DNA from: CAYPAV01 sp964408805
Lineage (GTDB): Bacteria; Pseudomonadota; Alphaproteobacteria; UBA8366
Direction of reading: 5' to 3'
Length of the DNA stretch: 64,000 nucleotides
Assembly: GCA_964408805.1 (NCBI GenBank)
Contig: CAYPAV010000012.1
Span: 62,001-126,000 of the forward strand
Numbering within the stretch: the first letter of the stretch is position 1; every line of letters starts with the position of its first letter. The translations under genes and the position numbers were made by a program. A model generated the notes under the pieces. It made no database searches. It worked only from the letters and a program-made list of their open reading frames with translations, and was not told where the DNA came from. This document shows, piece after piece, positions 9,262-18,087 of the stretch.

Positions 9262-9531
9262 GTGACCGACTTGCCTCAGCTCGAATCCGATCAAATCCTC
9301 GACCGTCTGACCGCCGTCTTCCGCGAGATCTTCGACGACGATGCGATAACGCTTTCGAACGAGACCGTCGCCGACGATATCGAGGAGTGGGACAGCTTGA
9401 ACCAGATCAAGCTCATCCTTCAATGCGAGCGAGTGTTCGGCGTGAAGCTGAAGGCGCGGGACGTGAACACCCTCGACAATGTCGGTGCCATGGTGCGGCA
9501 TTTGTTGGAACTCGGCGCCTCCGGCGAATAA
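9262..9531 (+). CDS. acyl carrier protein
   Basis: This small acidic helical protein (about 89 residues) has the phosphopantetheine attachment sequence EEWDSLNQIKLIL, with Ser45 as the expected attachment site. It has the length and shape of stand-alone ACPs. The start is not certain: GTG at 9262 is chosen, but TTG at 9259 or 9271 are also possible, and the ribosome binding site is poor, so translation may depend on coupling with the upstream gene. Between an FkbH enzyme and an MBOAT transferase, it is the natural carrier of the acyl or glyceryl group to be transferred. Confidence 0.88.
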   Translation: MTDLPQLESDQILDRLTAVFREIFDDDAITLSNETVADDIEEWDSLNQIKLILQCERVFGVKLKARDVNTLDNVGAMVRHLLELGASGE

Positions 9532-9570
9532 GCTTGACCTTTCGACCAGGGCCGACGGCCATCTCGCCTC

Positions 9571-11055
9571 ATGCTTTTCAGTAGCCGCGAATTCATATTC
9601 GTCTTTCTGCCCCTCGCCTTTCTGGTCTTTCATTTCGCACGGATCCGATTCGGCGGAAAGGCGGCGATGGGGCTGCTCTGCCTGGCCTCGCTTGTCTTCT
9701 ACGGATCCTGGAACCCGCCCTATCTGTTTCTGCTCGTGGGCTCGATCGCCGTCAATCATGTCTTTGCGCGCGCTTTGACCAAGATGCCGAAGGCGGGCCT
9801 TATCGGCATCGCGATCTGCTTCAATTTGGCGCTGATCGGCTACTACAAATACCGGAACTTTTTCTTCGAGAACGTGGAGTTGCTCACGGGCGCGAACTGG
9901 GAGATGGACGCGATCTTCATTCCGCTGGCGATCTCGTTCTTCACCTTCCAGCAGATCGCCGTCCTGATCGACATTTACGACGGCAACACGAAGGTCGAGT
10001 CCTGGCTCGACTACGCGCTCTTCGTCTCCTTCTTTCCGCAACTGATCGCGGGGCCGATCGTACTCTACCGCGAAATCGACCGGCAGTTCGCGGATTTGAA
10101 GGCGGGATCGGGTCCCGGCACCTCCCTTGCCGGATTCGGCTTGGTGGTCTTCTCGGTCGGCCTTTTCAAGAAAGTCGTCCTCGCCGATTCGCTCGCTCCC
10201 TTCAGCGATCTAGCCTTCGGCATGGTCGATCGACTCACCATCCTGGAAGCCTGGGGCGCCATCACCGCATTTTCCCTCCAGCTCTATTTTGATTTCTCGG
10301 GCTATTCCGACATGGCGGTCGGGCTCGGGCTGATGTTTGGCCTTCGCCTGCCGATCAATTTCGACACACCCTTCCGCTCGACCAGCATGATCGAGTTTTG
10401 GCGCCGCTGGCACATCACGATGACGCGCTTCTTCATGATGTATCTCTATTCGCCGATCGCGCTCGCGGCCGCACGGCTCGCCGCGGATCGGGAAGCCGGG
10501 CGGGTTCTGAACTTCGTGATCGCGGCGGCCCTGCCGATCGCCGTCACGTTTCTGCTGTCGGGCCTCTGGCATGGTGCGGCCTGGACCTTCGTCGCCTTCG
10601 GCGCCATCAACGCCGCCGGGCTGATCGTGAACCACGCCTGGAAGGAAGCACGGCAACGACAACTTCCGCCGCTGCTCGGATGGCTGCTGACGATGTTGGT
10701 GGTGATGATCTCCTTCGTCTATTTCCGCGCCGGCTCAATGGCGGAAGCCCACCACTTTCTCGGGCTTTTGATTGCGGTCGACCAGATCCTGCTACCGAAT
10801 TGGCTCATCGGCTTTGCCGAGCAGACCGGCATCCCCTGGCGAACGCTGAGCTTCTTCGCGACCGGCAGCTATACGGTCAAGTTCGCCGCCTGGATCGTTC
10901 TCGGCGGGGGTCTCTCCCTGCTCCTGCCGAACGTCGCCAAGACGGCGGAGGACCTCCGGCCGAGCTGGCACGTGGCGACAGCTACGGCGGCAATGCTTCT
11001 CCTGGCCGTCGGCCTGCTGGACCGGCCGCAAGCCTTCATTTATTTCCAGTTCTGA
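9571..11055 (+). CDS. MBOAT family O-acyltransferase
   Basis: The 494-residue multi-pass membrane protein is similar to AlgI/DltB/PatA. It contains TPFRSTSMIEFWRRWHITMT and the catalytic-His region SGLWHGAAWTFVAFG (His334), both diagnostic for MBOAT proteins that move acyl groups across the inner membrane for esterification of cell-surface polymers. It lies 39 bases after the ACP gene. DltB takes D-alanine from the carrier protein DltC, so an ACP-dependent mechanism is plausible here. The acyl donor and acceptor are inferred from context only. Confidence 0.93.
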   Translation: MLFSSREFIFVFLPLAFLVFHFARIRFGGKAAMGLLCLASLVFYGSWNPPYLFLLVGSIAVNHVFARALTKMPKAGLIGIAICFNLALIGYYKYRNFFFENVELLTGANWEMDAIFIPLAISFFTFQQIAVLIDIYDGNTKVESWLDYALFVSFFPQLIAGPIVLYREIDRQFADLKAGSGPGTSLAGFGLVVFSVGLFKKVVLADSLAPFSDLAFGMVDRLTILEAWGAITAFSLQLYFDFSGYSDMAVGLGLMFGLRLPINFDTPFRSTSMIEFWRRWHITMTRFFMMYLYSPIALAAARLAADREAGRVLNFVIAAALPIAVTFLLSGLWHGAAWTFVAFGAINAAGLIVNHAWKEARQRQLPPLLGWLLTMLVVMISFVYFRAGSMAEAHHFLGLLIAVDQILLPNWLIGFAEQTGIPWRTLSFFATGSYTVKFAAWIVLGGGLSLLLPNVAKTAEDLRPSWHVATATAAMLLLAVGLLDRPQAFIYFQF

Positions 11056-11066
11056 GGGGGTGCTGG

Positions 11067-12047
11067 ATGTCGAATGATTGGCAAAGATTCCTGATCCTCC
11101 GCCTTCCGGTGATGGTCATCGTACTGGCGCTCGCGGCGGAGGGGGCGGCTTGGCTGCTTCGCGATACGCCGCGCATGCGCCACCCGCTGGATAAGCTGGT
11201 CCGCCTCGTCGAGACGCGGACCTTGGACGCCGAGGTCGTCGTCCTTGGGGACAGTGTCACCCAAGACGCGTTTAATTCTTTTCGAATCGCCGATGATACC
11301 GTCGCCGCCAACCTCACGACCAACAAGGCGAGCGGGTTGATCGGGTCGCTCTTCCTTGTCCGTCGGTACCTCGCACGGAACAAGGCGCCGCGCCATGTCC
11401 TCCTCGCCGCGACGCCGGGTTTTCTCACTTATGTTCCGGACGGTTCCACTTACGACCTCTACATTCACACGGTTTTCACCCGAGCGAGCGAACGGAAATG
11501 GCTCAAGGCCGCCGGACTTCGTGCCGATGCCGCGTCTTGGACCCCCGCCGTCCTGAAACTCGACGATCGAATCGCCGGGCGGATTCTCGGCTGGCTTCGC
11601 GCCGACAAGGCGGCACCATTTCAAGGAACGCGACCACTGAAGACGGGCGTAGTACCGGAAGCACCCGGCGGAAATGCCATTCGGCCTGACATTCTTCGAT
11701 CGTTACTCGATTGGTCCCCGCGATTGGGCGGCGCCGGGCTACGCGCCCTCGGCGATCTGTGCGGTTTGTTGAATCGCCGCGGAATCACGCTTCACATCGC
11801 TTGGGCGCCAGTCGCGAAGGAAGTTCACGAGAATTGGCGTCGGACAGGATTGTTGAAACGATTTGCCAGCGAGATCCAAACACGAAAGGCGCAAGGCTGC
11901 GGCGGCGTCCGGCTCGTTGATTTCAATGACCCGGCATCATATCCAACGCATGCTTTCCGCGACGAAAACCACCTCCGGCGTCCGGGCTGGTTGACGAAAT
12001 ACGGCTTCGTGCTGCGAAGTTATATTCTCGGCTTGCGGCGGAATTAG
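11067..12047 (+). CDS. SGNH-like protein partnered with MBOAT (DltD/AlgX-type role)
   Basis: The 326-residue protein has an N-terminal hydrophobic anchor (about residues 8-27, LILRLPVMVIVLALAAEGAA), so most of it should be periplasmic. It has a GDSL-type nucleophile block VVVLGDSVTQDAF (Ser63) and a C-terminal Asp-x-x-His pair DENHLRRPGW (Asp299, His302), the arrangement of SGNH esterases and acyltransferases. In alginate, cellulose and teichoic acid systems such proteins complete the transfer of the acyl group passed on by the MBOAT. GAGGGGG precedes the ATG at 11067. It closes the operon; its stop overlaps that of the convergent gene. Confidence 0.8.
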   Translation: MSNDWQRFLILRLPVMVIVLALAAEGAAWLLRDTPRMRHPLDKLVRLVETRTLDAEVVVLGDSVTQDAFNSFRIADDTVAANLTTNKASGLIGSLFLVRRYLARNKAPRHVLLAATPGFLTYVPDGSTYDLYIHTVFTRASERKWLKAAGLRADAASWTPAVLKLDDRIAGRILGWLRADKAAPFQGTRPLKTGVVPEAPGGNAIRPDILRSLLDWSPRLGGAGLRALGDLCGLLNRRGITLHIAWAPVAKEVHENWRRTGLLKRFASEIQTRKAQGCGGVRLVDFNDPASYPTHAFRDENHLRRPGWLTKYGFVLRSYILGLRRN

Positions 12048-13399
12048 CCTCGCATCACCTCGGTCAATTCGCCGACATCCCCCATCGTCTCCAAAGCACC
12101 ACAGGCGGCGATCATGCGCTCGATATCAGCCGCCGGCATCGACATGCCGGCAATACCGCGTGCCTTCGCCTCCAGTTCCTCACGCGACATCGGGTTCCCG
12201 GGCGTGCCGCGGCAATCTTCGACGAGGGCCGTATCCGTGGTGCCGTCGGTGAAGGCGATCGTTATCCGGGCACCGATTTTTTCCGGGAACCAGTCGTTCA
12301 CCTCGTCATCCTTCTCGGTGAAGATGCGTTCTGCCAAGGCCACGATCTCCGGGTCGCGTAGGTTTTCCTCGATATAGGCATCGAAGTTGTTGCTGTGCTT
12401 GATGACCTGCAACGCCAGGGCGTAGTTCATGCTGAACTGAAATCCGAACATGTCCTTCGGTTTTCGGATCGACCCCACTTCGTTGATCGCGTGAACGTTC
12501 GAGCCGACGGTAACACGCTTGATGTCGGCGGCCGTGAAGGGCCGGCGGGCACGGATGACCTCGACCCCGTCGACGGGCGCGTGGATCATGCCGTTGGCGG
12601 CATATTTCTTGATCCAGATATCGTCGATAACGAATTGCTCACCAAGCCCATCCGTCAGGGTCTCGACCGTGAAGGTATCGCTCATCGCGCGAATGCCGAG
12701 TGGGCCTTCCAAAATGGTCGCCGGGCCGGTAAGCCCAAATTTCGCCAGCCCCGCCGCCCGAATGCCGCCGGAGGCGCCGATCCCGCCGTGATACCGCTTC
12801 ACCTCGCCGCCCGATTTGTAGCATTCGGTGACGCCACAGCAGAAGCTGCCAGCAACGGCGATGGCATGGATCATGGTCTCGACATCGAGCCCCATCAGCT
12901 TGCCGGCCGCGGCCGCGGCACCGAGCGGACCCACAGCAGAGGTTGGATGGAACCCCCGGTAGAGCTGGCTCGGGGAGAGGGCATAACCGCACCGCCCCAT
13001 CACCTCGTAGCCCGCGATCATGGCGAGGATGAGATCCCGTCCGGAAGCACCGTCCCGCTCCGCGACCGCGAGGGCCGCCGACACGACGGCCGGTCCCGGA
13101 TGGGCCAGGGCAGGCGAGTAGACATCGTCCATTTCGAAGCCGTGTCCGAAGGAGCCGTTGGCGAAGGCGGCCTGTTCGGCCGTCACCTTGGTGGCGCAGC
13201 CGGCGATACTGGCTTCCGCGTGCCCACCTTGGGAGAGCACATAATCTACCCCGAGCTTGAGCCAGGGCTTCCGCGAAACACCGATCTGGATCGCCACTTG
13301 ATCGAGGATCAGTTCCTTCGCTCGTGCGACCCTTTCCGGCGTCAGATCGTCATAATTGAGCCCAACGACAAATTCCGCGAGCCGGCGGGTCTCGCTCAT
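12044..13399 (-). CDS. MmgE/PrpD family protein
   Basis: This 451-residue member of the MmgE/PrpD family is a distant paralogue of the protein at 884-2254. Family landmarks include FGHGFEMDDVYSPALAHPG near residue 95 (equivalent to GHALDYDD), the segment VKRYHGGIGASGGIRAA near 200 and KKYAANGMIHAPVDGVE near 265. The substrate is unknown; the family covers dehydratases, decarboxylases and epimerases acting on polycarboxylates. It is the last gene of a minus-strand operon with the SDR (4-base overlap) and an amidohydrolase, suggesting hydrolysis, oxidation and rearrangement of one substrate class. Confidence 0.9.
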   Translation of the reverse strand: MSETRRLAEFVVGLNYDDLTPERVARAKELILDQVAIQIGVSRKPWLKLGVDYVLSQGGHAEASIAGCATKVTAEQAAFANGSFGHGFEMDDVYSPALAHPGPAVVSAALAVAERDGASGRDLILAMIAGYEVMGRCGYALSPSQLYRGFHPTSAVGPLGAAAAAGKLMGLDVETMIHAIAVAGSFCCGVTECYKSGGEVKRYHGGIGASGGIRAAGLAKFGLTGPATILEGPLGIRAMSDTFTVETLTDGLGEQFVIDDIWIKKYAANGMIHAPVDGVEVIRARRPFTAADIKRVTVGSNVHAINEVGSIRKPKDMFGFQFSMNYALALQVIKHSNNFDAYIEENLRDPEIVALAERIFTEKDDEVNDWFPEKIGARITIAFTDGTTDTALVEDCRGTPGNPMSREELEAKARGIAGMSMPAADIERMIAACGALETMGDVGELTEVMRG

Positions 13400-14196
13400 G
13401 TCTGGACCTCGTGACCTCGCATCAGCCGCGCAAATCGCTTTTCGAGAAGCACCCGGCCTTCTGCATGGGTGAAGATGTAAAGGTCCTCGTTCTCGATACC
13501 GGCGAGAACCATCCGCGCGACGTCGGCGGGGGCGAGGACGTCGTCCGATTGCCGGCGGGGCGCCGCTTCATCCTCGGCTTCCTTGCGAAAGGCCTCGGGC
13601 CGCCGGGTATTGGTGAAGATCCCTGTCTCGACCTGGGCGGGGCAGAGCATGGAAACGCCGATCGGCGTCTGCCGAAGGTCGCGACCGAGGCTCTCGGTCA
13701 GGCCGACAACGGCGAATTTCGACGTGTTGTAGACACCGTAATGATCACCCGCGAAATGACCCGCGACGGAGGCGGTGTTGACCACGTGACCCGCCTCGCC
13801 GCCATCCAGCATCCGCGGCACGAACGCCCGGACACCGTGGATCACGCCCCAGAGATTGACCGAGAGAATCCATTCCCAATCCTTGCGATCGGCGTCCAGC
13901 AAGGACCCGCGGACCAGAACGCCCGCATTGTTGCAGACAACATGGACCGCGCCGAAAGCATCATAGGCCGCATCGGCCAGCGCCTCGACCGCCTCCTCTG
14001 TGGTCACGTCGGTGGGAACCGCAATCGCCTGCGCGCCATTGCCCGCCACCTCGTCCCGCGCCGCTTCCAGCGGACCCGCCTCGATATCGGCCATGACGAC
14101 ATTTGCGCCTCGACCCGCGAATTCGAGCGACAACGCCCGGCCAATTCCACTCGCCGCCCCGGTGACGACGGCGGTCTTGCCCATGAAGTCCTTCAT
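13396..14196 (-). CDS. SDR family oxidoreductase
   Basis: The 266-residue classical SDR has the cofactor motif TGAASGIGRAL, VCNNAGVLVRG, catalytic Ser in VVNTASVAGHF and the YNTSK catalytic pair. An acidic residue after the second strand (VMADIEAG) suggests NAD preference. The start at 14196 follows a GGAAG ribosome binding site; its stop overlaps the following MmgE/PrpD start by 4 bases and the amidohydrolase gene ends 25 bases upstream, so the three are probably one operon. The substrate is unknown. Confidence 0.92.
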   Translation of the reverse strand: MKDFMGKTAVVTGAASGIGRALSLEFAGRGANVVMADIEAGPLEAARDEVAGNGAQAIAVPTDVTTEEAVEALADAAYDAFGAVHVVCNNAGVLVRGSLLDADRKDWEWILSVNLWGVIHGVRAFVPRMLDGGEAGHVVNTASVAGHFAGDHYGVYNTSKFAVVGLTESLGRDLRQTPIGVSMLCPAQVETGIFTNTRRPEAFRKEAEDEAAPRRQSDDVLAPADVARMVLAGIENEDLYIFTHAEGRVLLEKRFARLMRGHEVQT

Positions 14197-14221
14197 TCCC
14201 GCTTCCTTAGATTAGATTTGG

Positions 14222-15685
14222 TTAGAGAATTCCGTTCCCTCGGAGCGTCTCGATGTCATTTTCGACCACGGTGCCCTTGAAGAAGTCCGGGTTCATGCCG
14301 CCATGCAGCCGCGCCGGATTGACGTACATGAAGTCGCGAAAACTCTCGTCGTCCAAGTGCCCGTCCTCAACAAGCTCATAAGCCTCGGCGACGCATTCGC
14401 GGATATCCGGCACGTCCCAATGGGAGATGTCCGAACTGAACATGGCGTTGAGATGACGATCCTTCGGACCCTGAAAGGCGAAGGCGTTGCTCTTGTCGTC
14501 GGCCTCGCAACCGAAAAAGTAATTGTCGAACTGTTCGAGAACATCACCCTTGCTCGCGCAGCCGCAGGCCGCGAAATCGTCAAGTTCGTTGGGGTTTTCA
14601 AAGTCGACTTTCAGGCCTTCCAGATATTCGTTGAAGACGTCTTCGCGGCCCTTCGTCATGTCGCCGCCATAGCGGCGGAAATAATCGGCGAGCGCTTCGA
14701 CATCGAGCGCCTTTGGGTCATAGTTCCCAAGCGCCGCGCTGTTGCGCTTCTCCCAATGCTCGATCGTGTCCGCCAGAAGACCGCAGGCCCAGGCAACGCC
14801 ACCTTCGAGGAACCCGAACTTCAACGCCGGAAAACGCTTGGAAACACCGCCCAGGAAAACCGCCTTGCAGAAGGCGTGATTGGCCTCGGCGAAACTGCCG
14901 ATGTGATTGTAGACATAGCTGGAAATCGATTTGAAGCTGCCGATGCCCTGATGGCCGGCATGCGCCGTCGGCGCCACCTTGTGCTCCATGCATTTCGCCC
15001 AGAACGGGTCGTAGTCGTATTTGCTGTCCATCGCCATATGGTCGTACCACATCGCATGGATCTTCCAGTTCGGCGCCTCCTCCTCGACCATCGGCACATA
15101 TCGGTGCACATTGCCCGAGATCATGATCGCCTTCATGCCAAGCTCGCCGATCGCGTAATCCAACTCTTCAATTCCCTCTTCCGGCGTATAGGTCGGGATC
15201 GTCGCGACCGGGGTCATGCGATGCGAGAACTCCTGCCAGACCACGGCGTTCATCCGGTTCAGCGCCCGGCAGGCCGTTTGGCGGATCTCCGCGTTCTTGA
15301 TGAACAGCATGTCGAGCCCAACGGTCGGGTAGAGGACGCTGAAATCGACCCCGATCTCGTCCATTCGCTCGTACAGCAGACGCGGCAGCATCGCGGTGGC
15401 GCGATCGAAGGTATTGCGCGACGGCAACGCATGAAACGGCCGGCGCCAGCGCAGCTGATATTGGCGCTGCTCGCGGCTCATGCCGTGCCACTTGGAGGGT
15501 TTCAGACGCGTTTCGCCGATACCGTTTTGACGGAACGTTTCGACCATCGACTTGCCGCCGACCTCTTCGACGAAATCCATAAAATACGGCAGACATTCGA
15601 TGTAATGTCCGTCGCAGTCCAAAATCGGATGATCAAGCTTGCCTCGAACCGATTCCGACGGTGATATCTCGGCTGCCGCACTCAT
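14222..15685 (-). CDS. amidohydrolase family protein (amidohydrolase_2)
   Basis: This 487-residue metal-dependent hydrolase begins with HPILDCDGHYIECLPYF, containing the entry metal ligands, and has the conserved HAGHQG, PALKFGFLEGG and FSSDISHWD blocks of the amidohydrolase_2 (ACMSD/2,3-dihydroxybenzoate decarboxylase-like) family. Members hydrolyse or decarboxylate cyclic and aromatic acids. The ATG at 15685 is chosen because AGGAG lies 11 bases upstream; an ATG at 15712 is an alternative, and the much longer open frame to 16579 overlaps the divergent gene and is not used. It is first in an operon with SDR and MmgE/PrpD. Confidence 0.88.
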   Translation of the reverse strand: MSAAAEISPSESVRGKLDHPILDCDGHYIECLPYFMDFVEEVGGKSMVETFRQNGIGETRLKPSKWHGMSREQRQYQLRWRRPFHALPSRNTFDRATAMLPRLLYERMDEIGVDFSVLYPTVGLDMLFIKNAEIRQTACRALNRMNAVVWQEFSHRMTPVATIPTYTPEEGIEELDYAIGELGMKAIMISGNVHRYVPMVEEEAPNWKIHAMWYDHMAMDSKYDYDPFWAKCMEHKVAPTAHAGHQGIGSFKSISSYVYNHIGSFAEANHAFCKAVFLGGVSKRFPALKFGFLEGGVAWACGLLADTIEHWEKRNSAALGNYDPKALDVEALADYFRRYGGDMTKGREDVFNEYLEGLKVDFENPNELDDFAACGCASKGDVLEQFDNYFFGCEADDKSNAFAFQGPKDRHLNAMFSSDISHWDVPDIRECVAEAYELVEDGHLDDESFRDFMYVNPARLHGGMNPDFFKGTVVENDIETLRGNGIL

Positions 15686-15781
15686 CGACCTGCTCCTGTT
15701 GAAATCCGCCATGCAATGTTTCCATAGAATGATGTTGGGGAGAGGGGTTATTCGACAAGACCCGACTAGGCGAAGGACCCC

Positions 15782-17206
15782 ATGGTGACCCGCCCCCGTG
15801 TCGCCGTGATCGGCGGCGGTTTTAGCGGTGCCGTCTTCGCGATCCATCTCAGCCGAACCGCCGAACGGCCCCTCGATATCTTCATTGTCGAACCGCGGGC
15901 CGAACTCGGCCGCGGTCTGGCCTACGACAGCGCCAATCCCGACCACAGGATGAATGCTCCGCTTGGGCTCCATTTCATCTATCCGGACGATCCCGACTAT
16001 CAGCAACGTTGGTATATCGAGCAGGACCGCCTCGCGCGGGACCCCGATGCCGAGGTGGCGGATGGCGCTCTGTTCCCACGACGGGCCGATTATGGTGCCT
16101 TCATCGCCGCCGAGCTGGCCCGGCACCAGGCGTCGAATACCTCCGGTTCGACGATCCGCCATCACCGGGAAGCAGTTTGTCGCCTCGACCGGAACGATGC
16201 CGGCGTGACGCTTTCGCTCGGCAACGGGGAGTTGCTTCCAGCCGAGATGGCGGTGCTGACGACAAGCAACGAGAAGCCGGCGCCCCCTACCCTGTTCGCC
16301 TCCCTGGAAACGCATTCCGCCTTCATCAACGATCCTTGGGATGAGGCGCGGCTGAGATCGATCTCGGCATCGGGATCGGTCCTTGTCATGGGAATGGCGC
16401 AAACGGCCGCCGACGTTATCGCGACCCTGCTCGGCCGCGGTCACAAGGGCCCCATTGAGGCCGTATCGCGACGCGGCCTCCGTCCTAGAAGACGTCCCCT
16501 GGGTGGCAAGCTGCCGCAACCGATCACCGATCGGATTATGCGGCCCGTATCCTATTTCGCCGAGGCTTATGGCCGCCACGATACCGTGCTTTCTGTCCTT
16601 CGCACCCTGCGCGCGGCCACCCGCCGCGATGAAAACTGGACCCCGTCCTTCGACGATCTGCGAGATTCGCTTCGCGACGTCTGGCCCGACCTACCAATCG
16701 CCGAGAAACGGCGATTCCAGCGCCATCTCCGGACCTGGTACGACGTGCACCGCTTTCGCTTGCCGCCGCAGATCGAAGCGCGGCTCGACTGGGCGGAAGC
16801 GAACGGGCAACTCACCTTCGAAGCCGCGCGAATAATCGGTGCTGCAGCCGACGGGGATCGACTTCGGATCACACGGCGGCCGCGCGGAGCAAGCCGGACC
16901 CGGGAGAGCGGCCACGACGCGGTGATCAACTGCACGGGACTCGATCACGATCCCGCGCACGCCGCCAATCCACTGATCCGAAACCTCCTCGCCGACGGAT
17001 TGGCGCGGCCGCACCCGACCCGCCTCGGGTTCGATGTCGACGATCAATGTCGCGCTCTGAATGCCTCCGGCGCCGCCGATCCTCTTCTTCGCATCGTCGG
17101 GCCGTTGACGCTGGGCCGCTTCGGCGACCCGCTCGGCGCCCCCTTCATCGCGGCCCATATCGCGCGCATCATGCCGGATATCGTCGGCACCCTATATCGT
17201 CCTTAG
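15782..17206 (+). CDS. FAD/NAD(P)-binding protein
   Basis: The 474-residue protein starts with the FAD-binding VAVIGGGFSGAVFAIHL and has a second nucleotide-like segment SGSVLVMGMAQTAADVIATLLGRG near residue 200 (the central core is given here only to locate it). The overall layout resembles the FAD-NAD(P)-binding family (NAD_binding_9, HydL/YdhS-like), related to ornithine/lysine hydroxylase-type flavoproteins. The end, LGAPFIAAHIARI, is a usual family terminus. It is divergent from the amidohydrolase and 24 bases upstream of the metallo-hydrolase. The substrate is unknown. Confidence 0.82.
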   Translation: MVTRPRVAVIGGGFSGAVFAIHLSRTAERPLDIFIVEPRAELGRGLAYDSANPDHRMNAPLGLHFIYPDDPDYQQRWYIEQDRLARDPDAEVADGALFPRRADYGAFIAAELARHQASNTSGSTIRHHREAVCRLDRNDAGVTLSLGNGELLPAEMAVLTTSNEKPAPPTLFASLETHSAFINDPWDEARLRSISASGSVLVMGMAQTAADVIATLLGRGHKGPIEAVSRRGLRPRRRPLGGKLPQPITDRIMRPVSYFAEAYGRHDTVLSVLRTLRAATRRDENWTPSFDDLRDSLRDVWPDLPIAEKRRFQRHLRTWYDVHRFRLPPQIEARLDWAEANGQLTFEAARIIGAAADGDRLRITRRPRGASRTRESGHDAVINCTGLDHDPAHAANPLIRNLLADGLARPHPTRLGFDVDDQCRALNASGAADPLLRIVGPLTLGRFGDPLGAPFIAAHIARIMPDIVGTLYRP

Positions 17207-17230
17207 GCGCATTTCAGGAAGGAATCAAAC

Positions 17231-18085
17231 ATGGTCGGAGAAATTTGGCGGATCGGCGACGTGAGCGTGACCCGGGTCGTCGAAATCGAGGCGACGGGCG
17301 GCATGTCCCGCATCATCCCCGACGCGAAGCGCGAACGCCTCCGTGAGATCGAGTGGCTCTATCCTCATTTCGCCGACGAGGACGGCCGCATGCGGGGCGC
17401 AATTCATGCCCTGATCATCGAGACGCCGGATCGCCGGATCGTCGTCGATACCTGCATCGGCAACGACAAGGAACGTCCGATCCCGGCGTGGAACATGCTG
17501 CAGACGAAGTTTCTGGAGGATATCGCGGCGGCCGGCTATCCGCGCGAGAGCATCGACAATGTGATGTGCACGCATCTCCATGTCGACCATGTCGGCTGGA
17601 ACACGATGATGGTCGACGGCAAGTGGATCCCGACATTCACCAATGCGCGCTATCTGATGGGCGAGACCGAATTCAACCATTGGCGCGACCACGACCGCGC
17701 CGATATGGTCGATATCATGTCGGATTCGGTGATTCCGGTGTTCGACGCCGGACTGGTCGACCTCGTCCAAACCGATCACGTCATCTGTCCCGAGGTAAGC
17801 CTCGTTTCGACCCCCGGCCATACCCCGGGGCATGTCAGCGTACAGATCGAATCAAAGGGCGAGACGGCGCTGATCACGGGTGATTTCCTGCATCACCCCT
17901 GCCAGTTCGTGCATCCGGAATGGAGCTCGGCGCCGGATAGCGTACCGGCCCAGGCCATCGAAACCCGGCGCAAGATGTATGCCCAGCTCGCTGATACGCC
18001 GACCCTGGTCATCGGAACCCACTTCGCGACACCGACGGCCGGCCACCTCAAGCGCGACGGCGACGTCTACCGGCTGGACGTGTAG
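17231..18085 (+). CDS. MBL-fold metallo-hydrolase
   Basis: This 284-residue metallo-beta-lactamase-fold protein has the zinc motif THLHVDHVGWN (His115, His117, Asp119, His120), STPGHTPGH, ITGDFLHHP and the late THFATPTAGH histidine. The strong ribosome binding site AGGAAGGAA precedes the ATG at 17231. Members related to this type hydrolyse lactones, thioesters or phosphoesters. It shares the block DTCIGNDKERP and the overall layout with the protein at 20258-21133, so the two are paralogues. Its stop is only 2 bases from the convergent nitronate monooxygenase stop. Confidence 0.92.
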   Translation: MVGEIWRIGDVSVTRVVEIEATGGMSRIIPDAKRERLREIEWLYPHFADEDGRMRGAIHALIIETPDRRIVVDTCIGNDKERPIPAWNMLQTKFLEDIAAAGYPRESIDNVMCTHLHVDHVGWNTMMVDGKWIPTFTNARYLMGETEFNHWRDHDRADMVDIMSDSVIPVFDAGLVDLVQTDHVICPEVSLVSTPGHTPGHVSVQIESKGETALITGDFLHHPCQFVHPEWSSAPDSVPAQAIETRRKMYAQLADTPTLVIGTHFATPTAGHLKRDGDVYRLDV

Positions 18086-18087
18086 CG

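Noticed and set aside
14303..15664. Long plus-strand frame antisense to the amidohydrolase
   Set aside because: The minus strand has the HAGHQG and metal motifs of a known family; the plus frame does not resemble any protein.
15686..16579. N-terminal extension of the amidohydrolase to 16579
   Set aside because: The extension overlaps the divergent flavoprotein gene and has no family content; AGGAG before ATG 15685 marks the real start.
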